The notes under the pieces are model-generated. The model did no database searches, was not told the origin of the DNA, and saw only the letters and a program-made list of their open reading frames with translations. Source: Dyadobacter frigoris (GTDB lineage: Bacteria; Bacteroidota; Bacteroidia; Cytophagales; Spirosomataceae). From it: a stretch of 64,000 nucleotides of DNA. Position numbers and translations under genes: made by a program. Shown piece after piece: positions 1 to 7,230 of this stretch; position 1 is the stretch's first letter; every line of letters starts with the position of its first letter. The stretch is taken from the NCBI RefSeq assembly GCF_005280585.1, contig NZ_SZVO01000013.1:1-64000 (forward strand). Reading direction: 5' to 3'.

Positions 1-1
1 G

Positions 2-277
2 CCTGATTTACAAAAAATTACTGCCGACAACGGTTATAAAATAACATTCATAGATTATGTAATCAAAGAGTATAAATGGGAGGTGGAAATTGCACAAAAA
101 CCAGAATCAGCACAAGGATTTATCCCTCAGAAAAATCGCTGGCAAGTAGAAAGATCGTTTGGATGGCTAAATTTTAAACGTCGACTATTTAGAGATGTTG
201 AGAAAACCGTAGAATCTGCTGAGGCAATGCTTGAAATTGCCTACTTATCCATTTTTTTGAATAGAATAACAAAATAA
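2..277 (+). CDS. IS5-family transposase, 3' end only
   Basis: The frame is already open at the window edge, so only about the last 91 residues are visible; it stops at TAA 275-277. The tail has the marks of DDE transposases of the IS5 group: an ADNGY block (bases 23-37) holding the second catalytic Asp, then RWQVERSFGWL and RRLFRDVE, where Glu of VERSF is the third catalytic acid. A GTG at 83 could pass for a start, but conserved sequence lies upstream of it, so it is internal. The bases 281-295 (CCCAAAACATACTCT) just after the stop may be the terminal inverted repeat of the element; this is a guess because the other end is outside the window. Whether the full gene is intact cannot be seen. 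Confidence 0.8.
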   Translation, partial: PDLQKITADNGYKITFIDYVIKEYKWEVEIAQKPESAQGFIPQKNRWQVERSFGWLNFKRRLFRDVEKTVESAEAMLEIAYLSIFLNRITK

Positions 278-298
278 GATCCCAAAACATACTCTAAA

Positions 299-383
299 AA
301 GTATTGTATTTTTTATAAGTAAATTAAATACTTTTAGTTTTAAAGTATTTAATTTATAATTACTTTTTAAAAGTACAATACTT
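299..383. repeat. Long nested inverted repeat
   Basis: The outer arms AAGTATTGTA (299-308) and TACAATACTT (374-383) are perfect complements. The inner arms AAATTAAATACTTT (321-334) and AAAGTATTTAATTT (342-355) form a perfect 14-bp stem with a 7-base loop. The middle parts are also roughly complementary. It lies just past the transposase and could be an element end, a transcription stop for it, or a regulator target. A similar AT-rich palindrome-rich stretch occurs at about 6890-7040. Confidence 0.75.
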
Positions 384-610
384 ATAAAATCAATTAATTC
401 TTATTATACATTAACAACTTTATTAATGTATAATATCTAATAAACTAACTATATTATAAATATTAAAAAAAAGTACATTTCCCATTTTTGCATAAATAGG
501 AAATGTCCGCCCAATTAAATGATCCTAACATTTCACCTTTGGTTACTCCGATTGACATTTAGATGCGAAAGTATTCCAGTATGACAAGACAGATAAAAAT
601 TTGAACTTTA

Positions 611-632
611 CCAGACAGAGCAGGATAGTTGA
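611..632 (+). promoter_or_regulatory. Shared upstream motif, copy 1 (GACAGAnCAGGATnGT)
   Basis: CCAGACAGAGCAGGATAGTT here matches CCCGACAGAACAGGATGGTG at 7076-7095 at most positions. Both copies follow an AT-rich palindrome-rich stretch and both lie about 120-135 bases before a start codon (749 and 7231). Its role is unknown; a transcription-factor site or part of a 5' leader are the obvious options. Confidence 0.4.
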
Positions 633-748
633 CCTACACGCAAACACTATTATTGTACATATTATTCATTTAGTATAACTATTTACTCGAATTAATAATA
701 GATGTAATGGTACTTTGATGTCAACTACTATTGGGAAATTATTTATCT

Positions 749-1330
749 ATGAGCTCATCTGATATTACTGTGTCTGAAATGCAACTCATTGAAAATTTAA
801 TTCAAGGAGACAGAAGTTCGTTTACAATAATCTATAAAAAATATTGGTATAAACTTTTCCTAATAGCAAACCGCCGGCTCAATGACAAGGATATTTCCGA
901 GGAAATCGTCCAGGAAATATTTGTACAACTCTGGGAAAAACGTGGGATCTTACAAATTCAAAGCCTGGAAAATTATCTTGTCCGGTCAATAAAATATGCA
1001 GTTATTGACCACATACGCTCTCAAATAGTTAAAGACAATTATATCAGTTATTACAAAACCTTCCTGGATCAGGAAGAATCGCAAACAGAAAATCTGGTCG
1101 ATGTCAATGACATGACCATTTTTATGGAAAAAGGCCTGAAAAGTTTACCTGAGAAATCTCAGGAAGTTTTCAGACTTAGCCGAATGGAAAACTGGCCTGT
1201 AATAAAAATTGCTACTCACCTTCAATTGTCCGAAAAAGGCGTTGAATATCATATCACAAAGTCTCTCAAAACCCTTCGGATCTATTTAAAAGATTTCGTG
1301 GCCATTCTATTTATATATTTTATTATATAA
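749..1330 (+). CDS. ECF sigma-70 factor, FecI-like
   Basis: A 193-residue extracytoplasmic-function sigma factor of the FecI-like group that Bacteroidota pair with FecR anti-sigma factors and SusC transporters. Region 2 spans about residues 10-75 (DISEEIVQEIFVQLWEKR is the core-binding helix) and region 4 about 125-180 with a helix-turn-helix (SEKGVEYHITKSLKTLR). The ATG at 749 is preferred; an in-frame TTG at 731 would add six residues. The C-terminus ends in a short hydrophobic tail (VAILFIYFII), unusual for a soluble factor but also present in the sigma factor at 37638-38255. The next genes, a shortened FecR-like protein and SusC/SusD, are its likely partner and targets. Confidence 0.92.
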   Translation: MSSSDITVSEMQLIENLIQGDRSSFTIIYKKYWYKLFLIANRRLNDKDISEEIVQEIFVQLWEKRGILQIQSLENYLVRSIKYAVIDHIRSQIVKDNYISYYKTFLDQEESQTENLVDVNDMTIFMEKGLKSLPEKSQEVFRLSRMENWPVIKIATHLQLSEKGVEYHITKSLKTLRIYLKDFVAILFIYFII

Positions 1331-1453
1331 ATATTCAATGAATGTTTAGACATAACATATGAAAAAATATGAATTTTAGTTGATTTAATATAATGTGTCT
1401 AGGGGACGTGATTAGTTAAACGACTTTGTTATATAATTCATAACTGCTCTGCC

Positions 1454-1834
1454 ATGACGAAGTCCGAATTTGAAGATTTGCTTTTGCGCTTTTCAAAAGA
1501 TGAATGTACAAAAGAAGAGAATTTAGCAATTCGGGCATGGTTTAAGAGAATAAAAATAAAGCGGCATTTTATGCTGACAGCGAGAGAAAAGTCTTTGCTA
1601 GAAGTAAAAATGCTATTGGAAATTGATAGTAAAATAGAGGCAAATGAGCGTTCGGTATTGGGCAAAAATCTTTTTACCGGTTTCATTATTTACGCGGGTA
1701 TTGCAGCATCGTTGGTTATGGCAGGTTTTTTAATCAAAAAATATAAATCAACGGGAGGTCTTATTAAAAATGAAAGTCCCTTTGACTTAAATCAATCCAC
1801 AAAAATGAGTTTTATTATTCGTGAAGCAGGATAA
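1454..1834 (+). CDS. Truncated FecR-like anti-sigma factor
   Basis: A 126-residue protein with the helical N-terminal segment typical of Bacteroidota FecR proteins (MTKSEFEDLLLRFSKDECT..EENLAIRAWF), followed by one membrane segment at about residues 73-94 (GFIIYAGIAASLVMAGFLI). Family members usually run past 300 residues because they carry a periplasmic FecR domain plus a C-terminal domain that contacts the transporter. Here only about 32 residues follow the membrane helix, and no continuation is found in any frame before SusC. What remains could still hold the sigma factor at the membrane. It may be a decayed gene or a genuine short form; I favour a functional short form with low certainty, because the frame is clean. 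Confidence 0.7.
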   Translation: MTKSEFEDLLLRFSKDECTKEENLAIRAWFKRIKIKRHFMLTAREKSLLEVKMLLEIDSKIEANERSVLGKNLFTGFIIYAGIAASLVMAGFLIKKYKSTGGLIKNESPFDLNQSTKMSFIIREAG

Positions 1835-1933
1835 TCCACACAAGGATCTCATTAAAAATTAATAACTAAACCGTTTTATTCATTTAACCCAATTCATATG
1901 ATTTTAAAATAACCAAACTTTTTTTTAAATAAC

Positions 1934-2007
1934 AGCCGAAAGTGAGCCACCACTTCCGGCTGAGAGTAAGGCTTAATCCATCGTATAGTACACCCGTTAC
2001 CGGGTGT
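1934..2007 (+). promoter_or_regulatory. Two hairpins in the susC leader
   Basis: Hairpin 1 pairs AGCCGAAAGTG (1934-1944) with CACTTCCGGCT (1951-1961), 11 bp with one mismatch and a 6-base loop. Hairpin 2 pairs ACACCCG (1990-1996) with CGGGTGT (2001-2007), a perfect 7-bp stem with a TTAC loop. They are GC-rich islands in an AT-rich spacer, and the second ends about 51 bases before the susC ATG. No T-run follows, so they are not simple terminators; a structured 5' leader or a protein or small-RNA target is likelier. Confidence 0.55.
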
Positions 2008-2058
2008 GGAAGGAAGCGTTATGTTTTATTTTTTACATCCAATAAAACCATCAAATTT

Positions 2059-5000
2059 ATGAATCAACCGCGACAATTACAATTGTACGCTTTACTGTAC
2101 AAGATTACCAGGATTTCTCTGTCACAGCTTCTTATCGGACTTTTACTTTGTACAGCATCTTTTGCCTACAGTCCGTCACTTAAAGCTATCGTCGACCACC
2201 CTGTAAAAGGAAAAATCACAGATGAAACAGGCCAGGGACTTCCCGGCGTGAGTGTAGTTTTAAAAGGAACAACATCCGGAACTGTTTCAAATGAAACGGG
2301 TGAATATACAATCAATACACCTGATAAAGGAGGTAAGCTTATCTTTTCATTTATGGGATACCTATCTCAGGAAATTGAAACGGGTACGCGTACCAATGTT
2401 GATATAAAATTGGAGGTTGATTCAAAATCTCTTTCTGAAGTTGTCGTAGTGGGTTACGGTAGCCAATTGAAAAAGGAAATCACCGGCTCCGTTCAGACCA
2501 TCAAAGCTGATGAAATTAAAGACATGCCGGTTTCTCAGGTAACACAGAAATTACAGGGAAAACTTGCCGGTGTGCAGATCAATCAAACAACAGGTAAGCC
2601 GGGACAAGGAATGCAGATTCGTATCCGTGGCCAGTTGTCAGTTTCTGCTGGTAGCGATCCTCTTTACGTTATTGACGGTTTCCCAATTACAGGAAGCATC
2701 GGCAACATGAATCCTGACGAAATTGAGGATATCACCATTCTTAAAGATGCTGCCTCAACGTCTCTTTACGGTTCACGTGCGGCCAATGGTGTTGTGTTGA
2801 TTACTACTAAAAAATCAACAAACGGTAAAACCAACATTGGACTTAATGTGTACGCAGGTACTCAGAATGTACCTGATCGTGGTTTAATCAAAATGTTGAA
2901 TGCGGAAGAATTCGCGCAGTTCAAAAAGGAATATTACGAAGATCAGAACCAGCCGGTTCCAACAGTATTCCAGGATCCTTCTCAATACAGAGGGAAAAAC
3001 AATGATTGGTATCGCGCACTGCTACGTCGCGCTCCGCTTCAAAGCTATAACCTGACAGTAAGTACAAACACAGAAAAATCAAGTACTTCCGTTGTTGCCG
3101 GGGTTTTCAACCAGCAAGGAGTTGTTTTGAATAACCAGTATAAAAGATATTCTTTGCGTATCAACAACGAATACCGTGTAAGCAATAAAGTAAAACTGGG
3201 TTTTAATATTGCTCCGTCTTACATTTATGACAACACACCAAAATCTGATGGTGACCGTGGTACTGGTATTCTTTTTAACGCCTTGCATACCTGGCCGGTT
3301 ATGCCAATTTATGATGCAAACGGGAACCTGACAACCTATAACGAATTCCCGGGTAACACAGGAAATATCTTCAAATATCCAAACTGGGTACGAGCTGCGC
3401 AACAGTTGGTTAACGAGACTAAAAAAACAGGTTTCCTTGGTAATGCCTATGCCGCGTATACTCCGATCAAAGGATTGACTTTCAAAAGTTCTTTTAACAC
3501 AGAATTTTTGGCAACGAAATTCTATTATTTCAACCCGTCTACTGCGACTTACCAGATCAACGTACCGATACCTACAACCGCAGCATCGATTCGCTCGAAT
3601 ACACAAAATTTCAGCTGGCTGAACGAAAACACGGTTACTTACAATAAAACGCTTGGTGATCACAATTTTGAATTACTTGCAGGATTTACGAAACAAAAAG
3701 TTCGCGAGGAAATATTGCAGGTTTCTGCAAATGTGTACCCGGATGACCGTATTTCAACTCCACAAAGTGCAATAAACATCGCACGCGGTAATGCAACTTA
3801 CAGTGGAGTAAATCAATATACATTATCATCTTACCTGTCACGTTTGACCTACAACTTTAAAGGGAAATATCTTTTCACCGCAGCCGTACGTGCCGATGGA
3901 TCTTCCCGTTTCGGTGCTGACAACCGTTGGGGGGTTTTCCCATCCGCTTCTGTGGGTTGGGTATTGTCGGATGAAGCTTTCGTGAAAAATATCAAACAAG
4001 TATCTTTCGCAAAAATACGGTCCAGCTACGGTGTAATTGGGAACAACAACATTGGTAACTACACCCAGTACGCTACGGTTGATAACACGATTAACTCTGT
4101 ATTCGGAAGCACGGTAGCACCAGGTGCAGCAGTAACTTCTCTGCAAAACCGTAACCTTGGCTGGGAAAAAACAAAACAATTTGACCTTGGTCTTGATCTT
4201 GGCTTGTTTAATGACCGTATCACTTTCGTATATGATTATTACACTAAAAGAACAACAAATCTACTTTACAGTGTTCAGATCGCGCAAGAAGCCGGTTTTG
4301 GTAACTACAATGACAACATTGGTGAAATCAAATTCTGGGGACATGAATTTTCTTTAACAACACGCAATACAGTGGGTCAGGTTAAGTGGACAACCAACGC
4401 CAACATTTCTTTTAACAGAAATAAGGTGATGTCGCTTGCAGATGGGATTGACCGTGTTTACGGCTCAGTTAATATTACTCAGGTTGGCAAGCCTTTTGGC
4501 CAATTCTACGGACTTGTTAAAGACGGATATTACACAACTCAGGAGCAACTGACAAGCACACCCGTTGTTCCGGGCCGCTCCGCAATTGGTGTTATCAGAT
4601 ACAAGGATCTAAATGGTGACGGTGTTATTACTAACGGTGGAGATAAGGATGACAGAACGGTCATCGGTAATCCATTCCCGAAATTCACCTATGGTATTAC
4701 TAACAGTGTGTCTTATAAAAACTTCGACTTTTCTATCACAGGATCAGGATCGCAGGGCAATCAGCTTTATGTAACCCACTTATATAGCACAGCCAACCTT
4801 GACGGGGTATTTAACATGGTGGCTGGTGTGAAAGATCGTTTCCGTGTTCAGAACAACGCTGCTGGCGTTGCTACGACTATCATTACGCAGGGAAAAGGAC
4901 AGTTTGGAGCAACCAACAACGGAGGAAACTACACAGGACTTGAAAGAGACTGGGCTAGTACGCAATTCCTTGCAAACGCTTCTTACTTTACTATTAAGAA

Positions 5001-5232
5001 CGTTACACTGGGTTACAACATCGGTATTAAAAATAAAATTTTTAAATCTGCACGTCTTTATGCTTCGGTGCAGCAGTTGTATGTATTCACGAAATACTGG
5101 GGCGGCCCTAATCCTGAAACCAGCGGACAACCTGATGGTAATGGTCCTGGTGATAACCTGAGCTTAGGCCGTGATTTTTCTAACTATCCGGTACCACGTA
5201 CATGGACGGTTGGGATTAACCTGAACTTCTAA
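2059..5232 (+). CDS. SusC/RagA-type TonB-dependent outer-membrane transporter
   Basis: The 1057-residue outer-membrane barrel imports a nutrient bound by its SusD partner, driven by TonB. In order: signal peptide (about 1-37, hydrophobic LLIGLLLCTASFA), carboxypeptidase-regulatory-like domain (about 48-135, VKGKITDETGQGLPGVSV), TonB-box-like SEVVVVGYG, plug domain (about 140-260, with PLYVIDGFP and LKDAASTSLYGSRAANGV), then the barrel ending in NLNF with a terminal aromatic. There is no STN signalling domain before the plug, although a sigma/FecR-like pair sits just upstream. The frame is open back to a GTG at 1942, but the signal peptide fixes the start at ATG 2059. The substrate is unknown; the downstream genes suggest a sugar or sugar derivative. 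Confidence 0.95.
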   Translation: MNQPRQLQLYALLYKITRISLSQLLIGLLLCTASFAYSPSLKAIVDHPVKGKITDETGQGLPGVSVVLKGTTSGTVSNETGEYTINTPDKGGKLIFSFMGYLSQEIETGTRTNVDIKLEVDSKSLSEVVVVGYGSQLKKEITGSVQTIKADEIKDMPVSQVTQKLQGKLAGVQINQTTGKPGQGMQIRIRGQLSVSAGSDPLYVIDGFPITGSIGNMNPDEIEDITILKDAASTSLYGSRAANGVVLITTKKSTNGKTNIGLNVYAGTQNVPDRGLIKMLNAEEFAQFKKEYYEDQNQPVPTVFQDPSQYRGKNNDWYRALLRRAPLQSYNLTVSTNTEKSSTSVVAGVFNQQGVVLNNQYKRYSLRINNEYRVSNKVKLGFNIAPSYIYDNTPKSDGDRGTGILFNALHTWPVMPIYDANGNLTTYNEFPGNTGNIFKYPNWVRAAQQLVNETKKTGFLGNAYAAYTPIKGLTFKSSFNTEFLATKFYYFNPSTATYQINVPIPTTAASIRSNTQNFSWLNENTVTYNKTLGDHNFELLAGFTKQKVREEILQVSANVYPDDRISTPQSAINIARGNATYSGVNQYTLSSYLSRLTYNFKGKYLFTAAVRADGSSRFGADNRWGVFPSASVGWVLSDEAFVKNIKQVSFAKIRSSYGVIGNNNIGNYTQYATVDNTINSVFGSTVAPGAAVTSLQNRNLGWEKTKQFDLGLDLGLFNDRITFVYDYYTKRTTNLLYSVQIAQEAGFGNYNDNIGEIKFWGHEFSLTTRNTVGQVKWTTNANISFNRNKVMSLADGIDRVYGSVNITQVGKPFGQFYGLVKDGYYTTQEQLTSTPVVPGRSAIGVIRYKDLNGDGVITNGGDKDDRTVIGNPFPKFTYGITNSVSYKNFDFSITGSGSQGNQLYVTHLYSTANLDGVFNMVAGVKDRFRVQNNAAGVATTIITQGKGQFGATNNGGNYTGLERDWASTQFLANASYFTIKNVTLGYNIGIKNKIFKSARLYASVQQLYVFTKYWGGPNPETSGQPDGNGPGDNLSLGRDFSNYPVPRTWTVGINLNF

Positions 5233-5272
5233 AATACCGTAGCCAGCTATTAACATTTTATCGATATTGATA

Positions 5273-6781
5273 ATGAGAAAAAAACTAATCATTGCTTGTT
5301 TGGCCACACTGGCATTTACAAGCTGCCAGGATAAATTCCTTACCGTTATTCCGGAGACAACGTTGAGTGCCGGCGTTTACTTCAAAACCCAGGCCGATTT
5401 CCAGGCGGCTGTCAATGCCACGTACACTCCATTGAGAACTATTTTCAATGACCGCGCCTGGAAATTGGGCGAATTGCATTCCGACAATGCTTATTATGCC
5501 CGGAATCCACTTTATGGTGCGGTGGATGCAACAGAAAACATAGCAGATTTCGCGATTCCAACGGCGAATGGTGTTACGGCTAATGACAATGTATTGCAGC
5601 AGTGGCGTCAGGATTACCTGATCATTGCGAGGGCAAACCAAATATTGGCACTGATCGATGGTGTAGATTTCGACGCTGCTATTAAGGCTAACCTGAAGGG
5701 ACAGGCGTTGTTTTTAAGAGCTTTTGCTTACTTTGAACTGGCAAGATATTTCGGATCTGTTCCTATTCACCTTGTACCGGTAACAACTCGCCAGGAAGCT
5801 GCGCTGCCTTTGTCAAAAGTGGAAGACGTGTATGCACAAATTGAAAAAGATGCCAAAGAAGCCTCAACTTCCCTGTTACCAAAATCAACACAAGAAGCAG
5901 GACGAGTGACATCTGGTACCGCTAAAATGTTGCTAGCTAATCTTTATGTCGTTCAAAAAAAATGGGCTGATGCTGCAACCTTACTCGCCGATATCGTAAA
6001 AAGCGGTAGTTATTCTTTGATGCCTAATTATGACGACGCATTTTCCGGAACGTCTGACAACAAAAACAATGCGGAGTCAGTTTTCGAAGTGCAGTATATG
6101 GAAGGTGCAGCCGGATATAATGGCAACTTGATTTATCAGATCATGCCTTCCCCGATTACTGCGGCAGAATTATTCCCGATTACAGGAACTAACAATACGC
6201 AGGGTACTTCGCAGGAAAGTAGCGACATTCCAACTCCGGATATCATTGCTGCCTTTGAAACAGGTGACAAGAGAAAGGATATTAATATCGGGTACGTGAC
6301 GCTTAGCCAAAGTGCAAGAGTGGATAAAAAATATCCATATATTAAAAAGTTTGCCCGCAAGCATACGCAGCAAGGCAACACAGGCCAGAATTTCCCGGTT
6401 TATCGTTATGCTGAAGTGCTTCTTTTCCTTGCTGAAAGTTTGAATGAGTCTGGTAAATCCTCTGATGCTATTCCTTACCTGAATCAGGTACGTACAAGAG
6501 CAGGACTTGCTGCAACGACCGCTTCTTCACAAACTGACCTTCGCGAAGCGATCTTCAAGGAAAGAAGAGTTGAACTTGCTTTTGAAAACAAAAGATGGTT
6601 TGATATCGTAAGAACAGGTAGAATTCAGGAAATTATTGTTCCTTATGGCGCGAGAGTAAAAGCTAATCCATCAGCATATTACTTCCCGGCAGGCTCCGTT
6701 CCTCCGGGCAATGCATTCACCGTTCTTGGTCAATATTATGGATTACCAGCTGTGGAATCGGCTTTGTCTCCTAATTTTTAA
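5273..6781 (+). CDS. SusD/RagB-family nutrient-binding lipoprotein
   Basis: A 502-residue surface lipoprotein that forms the lid of the SusC channel and captures substrate. It has a type II signal peptide with lipobox FTSC (Cys18), TPR-like helices with ARANQILALIDG and KGQALFLRAFAYFELARYFG, which are hallmark stretches of the family, and the C-terminal RRVELAFENKRWFDIVRTG. The ATG at 5273 is chosen because it places the lipobox correctly; a TTG two codons earlier is unlikely. It follows susC by 40 bases and is followed by a strong terminator, so susC-susD form one unit. Confidence 0.95.
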   Translation: MRKKLIIACLATLAFTSCQDKFLTVIPETTLSAGVYFKTQADFQAAVNATYTPLRTIFNDRAWKLGELHSDNAYYARNPLYGAVDATENIADFAIPTANGVTANDNVLQQWRQDYLIIARANQILALIDGVDFDAAIKANLKGQALFLRAFAYFELARYFGSVPIHLVPVTTRQEAALPLSKVEDVYAQIEKDAKEASTSLLPKSTQEAGRVTSGTAKMLLANLYVVQKKWADAATLLADIVKSGSYSLMPNYDDAFSGTSDNKNNAESVFEVQYMEGAAGYNGNLIYQIMPSPITAAELFPITGTNNTQGTSQESSDIPTPDIIAAFETGDKRKDINIGYVTLSQSARVDKKYPYIKKFARKHTQQGNTGQNFPVYRYAEVLLFLAESLNESGKSSDAIPYLNQVRTRAGLAATTASSQTDLREAIFKERRVELAFENKRWFDIVRTGRIQEIIVPYGARVKANPSAYYFPAGSVPPGNAFTVLGQYYGLPAVESALSPNF

Positions 6782-6817
6782 TATTGGTTCAGGAAGTTGA
6801 ATAGTCTTTAATATTGT

Positions 6818-6853
6818 AAAAAGTGTAGTAAGTATGATCTTACTGCACTTTTT
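6818..6853 (+). terminator. Intrinsic terminator after susD
   Basis: The arms 6818-6832 and 6839-6853 form a 15-bp stem with one G-T pair and a 6-base loop. The stem starts with five A and ends in five T, so it could work in both directions. It closes the sigma/susC/susD region. Confidence 0.85.
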
Positions 6854-7230
6854 ATTTTTAAGACATACCTAAATTTATACGTGTTAAGTAAGATATTAAT
6901 TAAACATTTTACACTTAAAAGACATTTAGTACTTATTAATTTTTTAATACTTATAAAAAAATAAACAAGTACTAAAAATAAAAATCTATTTATACTTTTA
7001 ATTAATTAAATACTTTTAAAAAGTATAAAACTTATTAAATATAATTCGTTAGAATTTGCTTAATTTATAATGAAACCCGACAGAACAGGATGGTGGGATC
7101 AATCAATCCTTTTATACTTGCAAAATCCGATTTTTTGAAGATTAATTTAGTTTTATTCAAGTCGGAGACAATTAAAATACAGAATTCATCATACTTTAAA
7201 ATTTATATTACTTAAACTCTGAGCTGTAAA
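6854..7230. other. AT-rich intergenic region
   Basis: No gene is seen. The part from about 6890 to 7050 is very AT-rich and full of short palindromes built on AAGTACTT and AAGTAT (for example ATACTTTTAAAAAGTAT near 7010). It is followed by the second copy of the GACAGAnCAGGATnGT motif at 7076. The order of these elements matches that upstream of the sigma factor at 749, so this is probably the promoter region of the gene at 7231. Confidence 0.5.
7076..7097 (+). promoter_or_regulatory. Shared upstream motif, copy 2
   Basis: CCCGACAGAACAGGATGGTG is the partner of the motif at 611-632. It lies about 134 bases before the ATG at 7231, close to the spacing of the first copy. The two genes downstream are unrelated, so the similarity should come from shared regulation or a common leader and not from gene duplication. 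Confidence 0.4.

Larger units (their letters stand above)
278..748. other. AT-rich intergenic region before the sigma-factor gene
   Basis: No protein gene is seen. The stretch holds a strong inverted repeat (299-383), a weak hairpin (ACATTTCC 475-482 with GGAAATGT 499-506) and the motif at 611-632 that recurs upstream of the gene at 7231. The region is much richer in A and T than the neighbouring genes. It probably combines the edge of the insertion sequence with the promoter region of the sigma-factor gene. Confidence 0.6.

Noticed and set aside
1930-2010. TPP riboswitch suggested by CTGAGA in the susC leader
   Set aside because: The other conserved parts, including the GCG-ending distal arm, are absent, and the gene is not linked to thiamine.
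1942-2058. GTG-initiated 39-residue extension of SusC
   Set aside because: The signal peptide begins after ATG 2059, and the extension runs through the two leader hairpins.
3079-3663. Long antisense frame (194 codons) inside susC
   Set aside because: Cys- and Arg-rich shadow translation of a real coding region; no domain pattern.
2059-6781. Polysaccharide utilisation locus
   Set aside because: No glycoside hydrolase or polysaccharide lyase lies near any of the three SusC/SusD pairs in this window.
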